A stretch of DNA of 64,000 nt from contig NZ_CP151650.1 in NCBI RefSeq assembly GCF_038397775.1, forward strand, positions 3,410,001 to 3,474,000, written 5' to 3'. The stretch's first letter is position 1. Each line of letters starts with the position of its first letter. The position numbers and the translations under genes were made by a program. Below the pieces are notes generated by a model. The model was not told the DNA's origin. It saw nothing but the letters and a program-made list of their open reading frames with translations, and did not search any database. The DNA comes from Pseudomonas sp. RC10. GTDB lineage: Bacteria; Pseudomonadota; Gammaproteobacteria; Pseudomonadales; Pseudomonadaceae. Below, in pieces: positions 17,440-26,751 of this stretch.

Positions 17440-18789
17440 TCACTCCGGCAACTGCGATGTCAACGCCATCAACGCTTCAAGCGTCTCCTGCAACGGCACC
17501 GGCTCGCGCAAATCCTGGCGCAGGAAGGCGTTGATCGGTTCGTTAAGCTGCACCGCGCAATCGGTCACGGGGTCGCCGCCAGGCTGGTATTCGCCGAGGC
17601 GCAGAAGCATTTCCACCTGTTTGTACGCCGCCATGAGCCGCCGCAGCCGGTTGTTCGCCTGCTGGTGTTCGCGGCCAGTCACGTTGCTGAGAATCCGGCT
17701 GATGCTGGCTTGCACGTCAATCGCGGGGTAGTGGCCGCGTTCGGCCAGCTTGCGCGACAGCACGATGTGACCGTCCAACAGCGACCGCACTTCGTCGGCC
17801 ACAGGATCGTTCATCGAATCCTGCTCGATCAGCACGGTGTACAGCGCGGTGATGGACCCCTTTTCGCTCATCCCGGCCCGTTCCACCAGACGCGGCAATA
17901 GCGTGTACACCGACGGCGGCAAGCCACCCCGGCCCAGCGGTTCGCCCGCCGCGATGCCGATTTCCCGTTGGGCCCGGGCGAAACGCGTCAGAGAGTCCAG
18001 CAGCAACAGCACCTTCATGCCGCGCTCGCGGTAGGCCTCGGCGATGGCGGTCGCGGTGAACGCCGCACGGGCCCGCTCCATGCTGGACCGGTCGGACGTG
18101 GCGCAGACCAGCACCGAGCGGCTGCGCAACGTGGCGTCCAGTTCGTGATCCAGAAATTCGCGCAATTCCCGACCCCGCTCACCGATCAGGCCGAAGACGA
18201 TCACGTCGCAGTCCATGTTGCGCGCCAGCTCGGCCATCAGCGTGGTCTTGCCGCAACCGGCCCCGGCGAACAGCCCGACGCGCTGACCTTCGCCCAGCAG
18301 AATCGCGCTGTCGATGGCCCGCACGCCGGTGGGCAACGCGTTGGTGATCCGTGGGCGCTGAGTGGGCGGCAGGGCGTCGGCGATCACCGGCAGCGTCACC
18401 CGACGATCACCGGGACCGGCAAAAGCGCCCAACGAGTCCTCCAGCAACGGCCGGCCGAACCCGTCCAGCACGCTGCCGAGCAGGCTGTCATCGACGCCGA
18501 TACGGTGGGCCATGCCGAGGGGGCGAATGTGCGCGCCGACCTGAATCCCGTCCGGCGTGCCCAAAGCGCTGAGCAGCGTGCAGTCGCGGGTGAAACCGAC
18601 GATTTCCGCCAGCATGGTGCTGCCGTCGGCCTTGCTGACTTCGCACAGGTCCCCGACCTTCGCCGCCGGAATCTGGCACTCCAGCAAAATCCCGCTCACC
18701 GCACTCACGCGGCCGCTGACCTGCACGGCAGAAAACCCGCTCAGCCGCCGGGCGTGGCCGGTTTTCCAGTGATCGAGGGCGGCGTTCAC
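17440..18789 (-). CDS. hrcN: Type III secretion ATPase HrcN (SctN)
   Basis: The protein has 449 residues. Walker A GAGCGKTT is at 176-183. Walker B VLLLLDSLTRFARAQREIG follows near 255-270, with the SctN marker GEPLGRGGLPPSVYTLLPRLVERAG. It is a hexameric F1-like ATPase that strips chaperones and helps drive export. Start overlaps the hrpQ stop by 4 bp. All catalytic motifs appear intact. Confidence 0.97.
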   Translation of the reverse strand: MNAALDHWKTGHARRLSGFSAVQVSGRVSAVSGILLECQIPAAKVGDLCEVSKADGSTMLAEIVGFTRDCTLLSALGTPDGIQVGAHIRPLGMAHRIGVDDSLLGSVLDGFGRPLLEDSLGAFAGPGDRRVTLPVIADALPPTQRPRITNALPTGVRAIDSAILLGEGQRVGLFAGAGCGKTTLMAELARNMDCDVIVFGLIGERGRELREFLDHELDATLRSRSVLVCATSDRSSMERARAAFTATAIAEAYRERGMKVLLLLDSLTRFARAQREIGIAAGEPLGRGGLPPSVYTLLPRLVERAGMSEKGSITALYTVLIEQDSMNDPVADEVRSLLDGHIVLSRKLAERGHYPAIDVQASISRILSNVTGREHQQANNRLRRLMAAYKQVEMLLRLGEYQPGGDPVTDCAVQLNEPINAFLRQDLREPVPLQETLEALMALTSQLPE

Positions 18790-19796
18790 CAGTTCACCTC
18801 GTAATGCCGTTCGCCGTCGAACTGAATGCGATTGTCGTCGATGCGGGTCAGGCGCAACCCGGCCAGTTCATCGCCGACGTACAGCCGATGCCCGTCCGCC
18901 GTGACCAGATGCGCGTGCGGCCCGGACATGATCTGCACGATGGTGAACGGCAGGCCGTTGCTGGACGTGGTGACGTTGTCGATCACGCCGACGGGCGTGT
19001 CATAACGGTCTTTGAAGCGTTGCAGCATGCGCTGATACACCACCTGCGACTCGGCTTTCAGGTTGCCGCTCAACACCAGACCTTCGGGCGTCTGCTGCAC
19101 ATCGACGCCACTGAGCAGGCGGTCGCTGAGCATGGTGGTGAGCTGGCGCCGGGTGTCGTCGACATTGGCCAGGTGAATACGTTTTGAAGCAGGTTCCGCG
19201 ACGGGTTTCAAGGCGGGTTTTGTGGTTGCTGCGGAAGGCTTCGACGGTTGGACCATGGCGACGGCGGCCACCGTGTCCGGACTGCCGCTGCTACGGGTCA
19301 GGCTCCAGGCGCTGCCAGCAACGCCCAACAACACGCCGACGATGACCCCGGTGGTGCGGTTCAACAGCCTTGAGCGCGACTCGACTTTTTCCAGCGGGGG
19401 TGCGCTGCTGCGGGCGTCTGGTGCAGGGTCGGGCGGCTCGGTCACAGGCGTTTCCTGCGCGGCTTCGACCCGAGGTTGCGGGATGACAACCGGCACCGAT
19501 GGCCACGCATCTTCGGCCGCCGACACGCACAGCCACACCGAACCCAGCACGAACGCGGTGTTGGGGATCAGTTCGGCGGTCGCGTGACGATGGCCTTCCT
19601 GATCGCCGATCTGACCCTCGGCCGCGTTCAGCACGAACCCTTCGCCTTGGCGCTGCAAGCGGCAATGCACCTGTTCGACACCCGGGTCGTGCAGCGCCAG
19701 GTCCTGCTCCTCGTCCGAGCCGATCACCCATTGTTCACCCACCAGGGGCAGGGCAGCGCCTTGATGCAGGCCGGTCAACACCCGTAATTCAAACAT
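18786..19796 (-). CDS. hrpQ: Type III secretion inner-membrane ring protein HrpQ (SctD)
   Basis: The protein has 336 residues from ATG 19796, preceded by GGAGAG. Residues 1-~95 form an FHA-like cytoplasmic domain (MFELRVLTGLHQGAALPL, WVIGSDEEQDL). A Pro-rich linker is followed by one membrane helix (GVIVGVLLGVAGSAWSL). The C-terminal periplasmic domains include LSGNLKAESQVVYQRM. This is the SctD architecture of Hrp1 systems. It forms the inner ring with HrcJ, whose gene is not in the window. Confidence 0.92.
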   Translation of the reverse strand: MFELRVLTGLHQGAALPLVGEQWVIGSDEEQDLALHDPGVEQVHCRLQRQGEGFVLNAAEGQIGDQEGHRHATAELIPNTAFVLGSVWLCVSAAEDAWPSVPVVIPQPRVEAAQETPVTEPPDPAPDARSSAPPLEKVESRSRLLNRTTGVIVGVLLGVAGSAWSLTRSSGSPDTVAAVAMVQPSKPSAATTKPALKPVAEPASKRIHLANVDDTRRQLTTMLSDRLLSGVDVQQTPEGLVLSGNLKAESQVVYQRMLQRFKDRYDTPVGVIDNVTTSSNGLPFTIVQIMSGPHAHLVTADGHRLYVGDELAGLRLTRIDDNRIQFDGERHYEVNW

Positions 19797-19814
19797 GCGA
19801 CGCTCTCCAGCCAC

Positions 19815-21908
19815 TCACGCGGCGTACTCGTTGTCCAGCGCTTCCAGGTCTTCTTCGAGGTCGAAGCGGCCCAGCACCTTGACCTGCGCAGCGTTGTTGA
19901 TTTCGGCGAACGACAGCACCGGCACGTGATAGAACTCTTCCTGCAACAGGGTCCGCAGCGGGCTGCGCAGGTCCTGAGCCACGAGCAGCACCGCGCGTTC
20001 GGCGGTGCGGAGCGGGAAGGCGATGTGCAGCTGCTGCACCAGCAACTGGCTGGTCTCGTTGTCCAGCGCGAAGAAGGTTTCGGTCTGGGTCTGGCGCAGG
20101 CCGTCGCGCAAGATGCCTTCGCTTTCCGGGGTCAGCACCCACACCAGCAACCCTTCGGCGCCGCAGTATTGGTGGTAGATCTGCGACTTCAGGGCGATGC
20201 GCACGTAGTCGGCCAGCACCGTCACTTCCCGTTCGTGCTGGCCGTGTTCGATGAGGGTTTCGGCGATCACCCGAATGGCCCGAAGCGGCACGCACTCCGA
20301 CGCCAGACGTTGCAACACCGCCGAGAACCGCGCCAGTGGCAGCACCCGTTGCATTTCCTGGGCGAGTTCCGGTTGTTCGCTTTCCAGCCAGCCGAGGATC
20401 GCCTTGGTTTCCTGCAAGCCGATGAATTGCGGGCCGCAGGACTGCAAGGCGCGCTCCATGCGCTCGATGATCAGGGTCATGGCGTCCACCCGCTCGACGT
20501 CATGGTTCTGCAATTGCGGGTCGTCATAAGGCAGCCACAGCCATTGGCCTTCCTGCCGCTCGACGCTGCCGTAGACCCCGGCGTCCGGCGATTCTTCAAC
20601 CATCCGCGCATCCACCGCCACGTGGCTTTGGGTGAACGTCGCTTTGAGCAGCGGCACCTCGTAGACGGAAAAGCGGAATTCATCCGGTGGCAGGTGTTCG
20701 GCCTGTTCGATGATGAAGGAGGGCAGGGTCAGGCCGTATTGCACCACCAGCCGGTTGCGACGCTGGCGAATCTCGCTGACCAGCGCCTCGACCTGCGCCG
20801 GGTTCTGGCTGGGGTGGAATTGCAGGACGAACTGACGACTCGGCGAAAAGGTCCGCAAGTCTTCGCGGCCGTTCATCTCCGGCGCCACGGCCACCGCCTG
20901 CACCTGTTCCGCCTGGGGTTTGGCGCGGTGCAGTTGCAGCAACCCGCCCGTGCCGCAGACGATCGAAATGACGATGAACACCGCAGTCGGCATGCCCGGC
21001 AGCGCGGCGAAGCCGAGCATGGCCACGGCGGCGATGATCCAGGCCTTGGGCTGGCTGGTGATCTGCTCGGCGATCTGCCGACCGATATTGGCCTCGGCGC
21101 GGTCCTCGTCCGGCACGCGGGTGATGATCATGCCGCAGGTGACCGAAATCAGCAGCGCTGGAATCTGCGCGATGAGGCCGTCGCCGATGGTCAGCACGGT
21201 GTAGACCTGCAAGGCATCGCCCGCCGTCATGTTGTGCTGGACCACGCCGATGGCGATGCCGCCGATCATGTTGATCGCGACGATGATCAGGCTGGCGATG
21301 GCGTCGCCGTTGACGAACTTCATCGCCCCGTCCATGGCGCCGAACAACTGGCTTTCCTTGCCCAGCTCAGAGCGACGACGGCGGGCTTCATGAACGCTGA
21401 TCAGGTTGGCGCGCAAATCGCTGTCGATGGACATCTGCTTGCCGGGCATGGCGTCCAGCGTGAACCGCGCGCCGACTTCCGCCACCCGCTCGGAACCCTT
21501 GGTGATCACCAGGAAATTGACCACGGTGAGGATCAGGAAGATCACCATGCCCACCGCCAGGTTGCCGCCGACCACGAACTGGCCGAAGGCTTCGACGATG
21601 TGCCCGGCGTCCTGATTGAGCAGAATCAGCCGGGTGGTGGAAATCGACAGCGCCAGACGGAACATCGTCGTCAGCAGCAGCACCGCCGGGAAAGTCGAGA
21701 ACGCCAGCGGGCGGGGCAGGTGCATCGCGAGCATGATCAGCAGGCAGGAAATACAGATGTTGATGGCAATCAGCACGTCCACCAGGCCCGTGGGCAGCGG
21801 CGTGATCATCATGAAGACGATGGCGATCACCACAAAAGCGCCGACGATTTCCGAGCGGCGCATGGCCGCCAAGGCGAGTTGGTTGAGCAGGTTGATGACA
21901 CGATCCAT
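19815..21908 (-). CDS. hrcV: Type III secretion export gate protein HrcV (SctV)
   Basis: The protein has 697 residues from ATG 21908. About seven N-terminal membrane helices are present, with the FHIPEP-family core: MITPLPTGLVDVLIAINI, LPRPLAFSTFPAVLLLTTMFRLALS, STTRLIL and LDAMPGKQMSIDSDL. A large cytoplasmic domain follows. It forms the nonameric export gate ring. The start overlaps the hrpJ stop (TGATG), and hrpQ follows after 18 bp. Confidence 0.97.
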   Translation of the reverse strand: MDRVINLLNQLALAAMRRSEIVGAFVVIAIVFMMITPLPTGLVDVLIAINICISCLLIMLAMHLPRPLAFSTFPAVLLLTTMFRLALSISTTRLILLNQDAGHIVEAFGQFVVGGNLAVGMVIFLILTVVNFLVITKGSERVAEVGARFTLDAMPGKQMSIDSDLRANLISVHEARRRRSELGKESQLFGAMDGAMKFVNGDAIASLIIVAINMIGGIAIGVVQHNMTAGDALQVYTVLTIGDGLIAQIPALLISVTCGMIITRVPDEDRAEANIGRQIAEQITSQPKAWIIAAVAMLGFAALPGMPTAVFIVISIVCGTGGLLQLHRAKPQAEQVQAVAVAPEMNGREDLRTFSPSRQFVLQFHPSQNPAQVEALVSEIRQRRNRLVVQYGLTLPSFIIEQAEHLPPDEFRFSVYEVPLLKATFTQSHVAVDARMVEESPDAGVYGSVERQEGQWLWLPYDDPQLQNHDVERVDAMTLIIERMERALQSCGPQFIGLQETKAILGWLESEQPELAQEMQRVLPLARFSAVLQRLASECVPLRAIRVIAETLIEHGQHEREVTVLADYVRIALKSQIYHQYCGAEGLLVWVLTPESEGILRDGLRQTQTETFFALDNETSQLLVQQLHIAFPLRTAERAVLLVAQDLRSPLRTLLQEEFYHVPVLSFAEINNAAQVKVLGRFDLEEDLEALDNEYAA

Positions 21909-23020
21909 CAGGCGAGGCCCCCTTGCTGCGGGTTCTGTTCCAGCCGAGTCAGCTCGGCCATGAGGATGAGCAGGTTGCCCAAGGCGTTCTGGCGGCTTTT
22001 CATGTCGCGCCACAGGAGAATCGGCAATTGCTGCAACATCGGCCGCAGACCGTTGAGGAACGCGAGCTGATGCTTGAGCTGTTTGCCGCCGATGTGCTGG
22101 GTCAGTTGCAGGGTTTCATTGAGGCTCATGCCTTTGGCGGACAGCGCGAGCAGGTGTTTGAGGAATGCGGCGGAATCCACCTGGACGCCGGGGTTTTTGT
22201 TGCGCATCCGCCCCAGCAGGTGTTCGCAGCTTTGCAGCAGGGTCGCGACGTGGCGCGCCGTGTTGAGGCCGTGCATCAGCGTGCGCAATTGCTGGGGCGA
22301 TGTGGAAGGGGTGAGGGCGGAGAGGTCGTCGGCGAGGGCGCTGCGCATGTCCCGCAGGTTGAGTTCGAACTCGCCGGCCTGCTCCTGTTCATTGAGGAGG
22401 GCATCGATCAGGCCGGTGATGTTGGGTTGACCGGACACGGCCACGCCGTACAGGTTGCGCAGGGCGCCCCGCCGTTTGTTGTCGATGCCCGAGCGGGCGA
22501 AGGCCTTGGCGCTGTTGATTCCCGCGCGCGCCCGCTGGCCGTATTGGCGGCGCAGCAGCTTCAATTGTTGGGTCAGGACCACGTGTTCGCCGGTGGCGCC
22601 GTCCGCTTGCGCCTGCTTTCTCGCGGCCTGAAGCACCACGTGCGCCTTCGCGGGATCGCCTTCGGAAAAATCGAGAATCTGCTCAAGGCTGGCGGCCCGT
22701 TCCTTTTGCAACTGTTTGCGCATCTTGCGGGCCGCGTCGTCGAGCCCGGAATCCTGACTGCCCATCAACAGTTGATACAACTCCCCCAGCTTCGCCGCGC
22801 GAGACTGCAAGGCATTGCCGCTCGCCACCAGTTCGCGCTGACCCAGGCTGCGGCTCTGTTGCACCAGCGCCGACGCGAAACGGGCCACCTGTTGCGGCGA
22901 GGTGCCGCCCAGGTTCGGCAGGTTGGTGCGCGGGGGCGTCGTGACCGTCGCCGCGTTCTTCGCGAGGGCGGGCTCAGGGGTGTGCAACGCTTGAGGAGCA
23001 GCGGGAGCGGAGATCTTCAT
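21908..23020 (-). CDS. hrpJ: Type III secretion gatekeeper HrpJ (SctW)
   Basis: The protein has 370 residues, with a Pro/Ala-rich N-terminal secretion-signal-like region. The rest is alpha-helical, with the HrpJ/YopN-like segment around LGELYQLLMGSQDSGLDDAA. In P. syringae HrpJ is a secreted regulator of translocator and effector export. It is the first gene of the minus-strand operon, and a perfect hrp box ends 30 bp upstream. No strong Shine-Dalgarno site is visible before ATG 23020. Confidence 0.93.
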   Translation of the reverse strand: MKISAPAAPQALHTPEPALAKNAATVTTPPRTNLPNLGGTSPQQVARFASALVQQSRSLGQRELVASGNALQSRAAKLGELYQLLMGSQDSGLDDAARKMRKQLQKERAASLEQILDFSEGDPAKAHVVLQAARKQAQADGATGEHVVLTQQLKLLRRQYGQRARAGINSAKAFARSGIDNKRRGALRNLYGVAVSGQPNITGLIDALLNEQEQAGEFELNLRDMRSALADDLSALTPSTSPQQLRTLMHGLNTARHVATLLQSCEHLLGRMRNKNPGVQVDSAAFLKHLLALSAKGMSLNETLQLTQHIGGKQLKHQLAFLNGLRPMLQQLPILLWRDMKSRQNALGNLLILMAELTRLEQNPQQGGLA

Positions 23021-23049
23021 AGGACGATTCTGAGCGTGGTCATGGGCTC

Positions 23050-23078
23050 TGAGTGGGGCGTCCGGGGATTACGGTTCC
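23050..23078 (-). promoter_or_regulatory. hrp box (HrpL-dependent promoter) for the hrpJ-hrcU operon
   Basis: On the minus strand GGAACC is followed by a 16-bp spacer and CCACTCA. This matches the known HrpL consensus GGAACC-N15/16-CCACNNA at every fixed position. The leader would be short, about 20-25 nt before the hrpJ ATG. Confidence 0.95.
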
Positions 23079-23212
23079 ATCGATTCCGCACAATCGGCAT
23101 CTGTGCCAAAAACCGTTCGGGATTCAGTGCCTTCGCGCAAGTTTTTGCACGGAAGGATTTGGTGCATAAATTATTATTGATACAAATCAGTGGGATAGAG
23201 GGTTTTAGAGGC

Positions 23213-23228
23213 TGGCACGGCTATCGCT
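23213..23228 (+). promoter_or_regulatory. Sigma-54 (-24/-12) promoter of hrpL
   Basis: TGGCACGGCTATCGCT has the GG-N10-GC spacing of an RpoN promoter. It lies 37 bp before the hrpL start codon. In P. syringae hrpL is transcribed by sigma-54 with the enhancer-binding pair HrpR/HrpS. Neither gene is in this window, so the activator must be encoded elsewhere or be different. Confidence 0.9.
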
Positions 23229-23264
23229 ATAGGGCTAACACACTTCAAACAAGGAAGAGCCCTG

Positions 23265-23819
23265 ATGTTCCCAAGCCTCGCACTGCTCGACATCGAACCT
23301 AAAAAGCGCCACCAGCCGATCTCCGGCATCCGCCAATTGACGAGCGATCAGATCAAGATGATTCGTGCATTCATTCAGAAGCGCGTGATGAATCCGGACG
23401 ACGTTGACGACATCCTGCAATGCACTTTTCTAGAGGCGCTGCGCAGCGAACACAAGTTCCAGAACGCGAGCAAACCGCAGACGTGGTTGTGCGGGATCGC
23501 GCTGAACCTGATCCGCAATCACTTTCGCAAAATGTATCGTCAGCCCTATCAGGAGAGCTGGGAGGACCAGACCCACACCGAACTCGACAGCCAGGGTGAC
23601 ATCGGGCATCAGGTGGACGGCCACCGCCAACTGGATCGCGTGGTCAAGGCCATCGGGACCTTGCCATCGAACATGCAGCGGGTGATCGAAGTGTCACTGG
23701 AAATGGACGGCAACTATCAGGAAACCGCGAGTTCGCTGGGGGTGCCGATTGGCACGGTGCGTTCGCGCCTGTCCCGTGCCAGGGAACAGTTGAAACGTCA
23801 GATGGACCCGTTCAGTTGA
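23265..23819 (+). CDS. hrpL: ECF sigma factor HrpL
   Basis: The protein has 184 residues; ATG 23265 is preceded by AAGGAAG. Sigma region 2 (DDVDDILQCTFLEALRS, TWLCGIALNLIRNHFRK) and region 4 (NYQETASSLGVPIGTVRSRL) are both clear. HrpL directs transcription from hrp boxes, and two such boxes flank this gene. It is divergent from hrpJ with a 244-bp shared control region. Confidence 0.96.
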   Translation: MFPSLALLDIEPKKRHQPISGIRQLTSDQIKMIRAFIQKRVMNPDDVDDILQCTFLEALRSEHKFQNASKPQTWLCGIALNLIRNHFRKMYRQPYQESWEDQTHTELDSQGDIGHQVDGHRQLDRVVKAIGTLPSNMQRVIEVSLEMDGNYQETASSLGVPIGTVRSRLSRAREQLKRQMDPFS

Positions 23820-23880
23820 GGCCGGTCTTCTTCAGCCAGGTTCAGCGTTGGCCGAGCGCAGCCGAAACGGCCAGACCGTT

Positions 23881-23997
23881 TCAGATGTGCTCGGAAACGG
23901 TGGCAGCGTTGACCAGGTCGTACAGGGCGAAGGCGCGGTTAACCAGGAAAACGGTAACAGCGGTGAGGGCAATGGCATTGATCAGGTGGATAGTCAT
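23881..23997 (-). CDS. Possible small membrane peptide, 38 residues
   Basis: ATG 23997 has AGGACT eight bases upstream. The peptide opens with a hydrophobic segment MTIHLINAIALTAVTVFLV and ends with a polar tail. It lies convergent with hrpL in an otherwise gene-poor 545-bp interval. I do not recognise it. The start site and single helix make it plausible, but chance cannot be excluded. Confidence 0.4.
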   Translation of the reverse strand: MTIHLINAIALTAVTVFLVNRAFALYDLVNAATVSEHI

Positions 23998-24162
23998 GGT
24001 CGTGAGTCCTGTAGGGAAGATCGTAAGGGAGGTAAGCGATGGAGGCGATGTTACGCGAGGCCCGAAAAACCTGAAGACAATCGCTTTCATGGTGGACATC
24101 AACAGGATTGATAAGGGCGGCGGGAGGCTCTAGTGCAAGTCTGTCAGCTCTGCGCAGAACCT

Positions 24163-24254
24163 CTGTAGGAGCGAATTCATTCGCGATTGGCCAGTACATC
24201 CGACTCTTGTCTGTCGACTGTACGGGCGCCTCGCGAATGAATTCGCTCCTACAG
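24163..24254. repeat. REPIN, GAATTCATTCGCGA family
   Basis: TGTAGGAGCGAATTCATTCG at the left end is mirrored by CGAATGAATTCGCTCCTACA at the right end, with about 50 bp between the arms. It sits ~50 bp upstream of the hrpK hrp box. The same element occurs at 17125-17216 and 34798-34888. Confidence 0.92.
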
Positions 24255-24303
24255 TCTTGGCCATCGCAGGCCTGAAAAAACGACACAACCTGAAACATTT
24301 CCC

Positions 24304-24331
24304 GGAACCGACCTGCATGCGGGACCACACA
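24304..24331 (+). promoter_or_regulatory. hrp box upstream of hrpK
   Basis: GGAACC, a 15-bp spacer and CCACACA match the HrpL promoter consensus at all fixed positions. It would drive hrpK and probably the two following genes, because no hrp box is visible between them. Confidence 0.95.
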
Positions 24332-24364
24332 GTTGCCATCCTTCATTCCCGGATGGCGACTCCC

Positions 24365-26719
24365 ATGCGTATTTCGAACAGCCCCTACAGCGGTATCGCA
24401 CCTCAGTCCGACAGCGGCGAGTCGGCTCAATCCCTGCCACTGGCAAAATCAGCCAGCACGTTGCTGAGTCAGGGCGCGAACCCCAATGTCCAGTTCGGCG
24501 CGGCGACGGCTCAGCCTTCCGGGGACGTCGCCGCGACTGAAAAGCAATTGCTGTCTCTGCTGTTGCAACTGTTCAAAGGCAATGCGCAAGCCCCGCAGAC
24601 ACCGCAAACCCCGCCCCAAGGCACGCCGGCCAACACGTCATCGTCGGCCACATCCTCGGCCAACACGCCCACACAAGCCCCGGCCAGCGCCAGCAAACCC
24701 AACGCTGTCAGCGACGTCAGCGCCTCGACACCCACCGATGCCAGCCAACCCACCGACCAGCCCAAATCCACCGAAGCCAGCTTCCTCGACGACTCGAAAT
24801 ACTCATCGCCCAAAGAGCTGGAACGTTGGGCGCCGATGGTCGCCAACTTGCCGCCGGACCAGCGCGAGCAGGCCGCCAAGGAGCTGAACCGGCCCATCGC
24901 CGCCGCGCGCATGGCCGCTGAAAAAGGCCCGGACGCCGCCAAGGCCATGGACTTCATCAACGCCAACCCGGCGCTGAAAACCGCCGTGGACACCGGCAAA
25001 CACGGCGGCAAGGCTGACGGCAAGATCACCGACGGTGACCTCAAGGCCTTCGCCAAAAACATGCAAAAGGCCGCCGACAGCGCCGACAAAGACATCTCGA
25101 ATTACCAGAAAGACCACCCGGACGCCGATCCGCAGTCAATGGAACTGGTGCGCAGCGCCGCCCTGATGCGCGCCAACGAACCGCTGACCAAGGCCGCCGA
25201 CCCCAAGCACGCGGCGGGCACGGACGGCGAAACCAAAGTCGACGGGCTGACCAGCGCCGACGGTTTGAAAGCCCTGCAGAGCGACAACCCCGGACTGGCC
25301 GGACCGCTCAAACAGGCGGCCAAGACCTGGTCGCAGCCGGGTCTCCTGACCCAGATCGACCAGGGCGGTCTGGAAGGGCGGTCACTGGCGGCCCACAGCC
25401 CCGATAAACTGTTCAGCGCCAGCAACATCAGCGACTGGATCAAGAAACAGGCGCCCACCAACGGCGGTGAATTCGCCAGCGTGTTGAGCGACGCCGCGAC
25501 CCTCAATTCGGTCGCCAACACCGACATCAGCAAGCTGGGCAAGGACGTCTTCGACAACCCTACGGCCTACACCGGCGAGCAAAAGGCTGCGGTGATGGTC
25601 AAGTTGCAACAGACCCAGCAAAGCGTCGTGGCCGGGGAAGACCTGCGCAAGACCGGCAAGACCGAAGACGCACTCAACGAGAAAATCGGCCAGTTGCAGG
25701 CCGACCCGGATGTGCAAGCCTTCCTCGATCAGCAGATCCCGCAGCAGTCGCGCAACCTGGTCAACAGCACGCCGAGCCTGCAAAAGGCCGTCAACGAGCA
25801 GATGCAGAAGGTCAACAGCGGTGAGGCCTTGCAGACTGATTTGAACACCGCCGACAAGGCCACCAGCAAGGACAAACCCAACGCCGATTACAGCAGTGCC
25901 CTCGGCGGATTGTCCGCGCAACTGCAAATGCAACAGGACCTGCTGGGGCCGAACGCCAACGTGCCCACCGCGCAACAGGTGCTGGGCCAACGCCCGGACC
26001 TGCAAGGCAAGGTTCAGGACTCGTACGTCAGTAATTTCAGCGAAGGCGGCGCGGTCAAGCAGCTGCTGAACCAGAAGAAAGCCGACGGCGAGCAAGCCTT
26101 GAATAGCGCCGACGCGCAAAAGGCGGCCTACGACAGTGTGTTGCCGCAGGATTTCGTGCAGGGCCAACAACAGAACTACGTGCAGTCCACCTTCGCCCAG
26201 CTTCAGGACTCCAAACCCGGCCGCAAGATGCTCGACGAAGCGAGCAAGGGCGACAAGGACCACGCGCCGTCCCAGGTCGCGAAAATGGCCTCCCACATGG
26301 GCCCGGCAGCGTTCCAGTCCATCGCAGGCTTCGCCTCTGTCTCGGACATGCTGGCCCGCGGCGACAAGACCGACGCCGCCAAGACGATTTACGACAGCAC
26401 CAAATCCGGCCTGTCAGCCGCCAAGCAAGGCTACGACGCGGTGGCGAAATCCGCCGGGCGCGCCGGGTTGGGTGAAGTGGCCGCGAAAGTCGGCGGGCGC
26501 GTCGCGGGCATGGTCGTCGGTGAAGCCGCCGGGATGGCAGCCGGGGCCGCCATCGGCGCCTCGATTCCGGTGGTCGGCTGGATCGCCGACGCCGCCATGA
26601 GCCTGGGTTTCGGGATCTCCGCGATCATCGAAGCCGTGAAGAAGCACAAGGCGCAGAAAGCCTTCGACCACAACGTCGACCCGGTCCTGGACCAATTCGG
26701 CATTCCGAAGGCCCATTGA
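24365..26719 (+). CDS. hrpK: Type III translocator HrpK
   Basis: The protein has 784 residues. The start is placed at ATG 24365 (MRISNSPYSG), because the open frame extends upstream across the hrp box, which cannot be coding. The N-terminal ~160 residues are Ser/Thr/Pro/Gln-rich, as in secreted type III proteins. The middle is long, helical and lacks cysteine in what I read. The C-terminal ~100 residues hold Gly/Ala-rich hydrophobic stretches (VAGMVVGEAAGMAAGAAIG, IPVVGWIADAAMSLGFGI), expected for membrane insertion. HrpK is a putative P. syringae translocator, and its place beside hrpL agrees. Confidence 0.9.
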   Translation: MRISNSPYSGIAPQSDSGESAQSLPLAKSASTLLSQGANPNVQFGAATAQPSGDVAATEKQLLSLLLQLFKGNAQAPQTPQTPPQGTPANTSSSATSSANTPTQAPASASKPNAVSDVSASTPTDASQPTDQPKSTEASFLDDSKYSSPKELERWAPMVANLPPDQREQAAKELNRPIAAARMAAEKGPDAAKAMDFINANPALKTAVDTGKHGGKADGKITDGDLKAFAKNMQKAADSADKDISNYQKDHPDADPQSMELVRSAALMRANEPLTKAADPKHAAGTDGETKVDGLTSADGLKALQSDNPGLAGPLKQAAKTWSQPGLLTQIDQGGLEGRSLAAHSPDKLFSASNISDWIKKQAPTNGGEFASVLSDAATLNSVANTDISKLGKDVFDNPTAYTGEQKAAVMVKLQQTQQSVVAGEDLRKTGKTEDALNEKIGQLQADPDVQAFLDQQIPQQSRNLVNSTPSLQKAVNEQMQKVNSGEALQTDLNTADKATSKDKPNADYSSALGGLSAQLQMQQDLLGPNANVPTAQQVLGQRPDLQGKVQDSYVSNFSEGGAVKQLLNQKKADGEQALNSADAQKAAYDSVLPQDFVQGQQQNYVQSTFAQLQDSKPGRKMLDEASKGDKDHAPSQVAKMASHMGPAAFQSIAGFASVSDMLARGDKTDAAKTIYDSTKSGLSAAKQGYDAVAKSAGRAGLGEVAAKVGGRVAGMVVGEAAGMAAGAAIGASIPVVGWIADAAMSLGFGISAIIEAVKKHKAQKAFDHNVDPVLDQFGIPKAH

Positions 26720-26751
26720 TTCTTCCCTGACCTGAAACGAGGTAAACGATC

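Noticed and set aside
17072..17443. N-terminal extension of hrpO by ~120 codons
   Set aside because: The extension is translated REPIN sequence, and ATG 17071 has a strong ribosome site.
19926..22070. Plus-strand open frame of over 700 codons opposite hrcV
   Set aside because: It is antisense to a clear hrcV gene, is rich in His/Gln/Arg as expected of a high-GC shadow frame, and shows no domain.
24257..24364. Upstream start for hrpK
   Set aside because: It would place the hrp box inside the coding sequence; the conserved HrpK-like start MRIS lies downstream at 24365.
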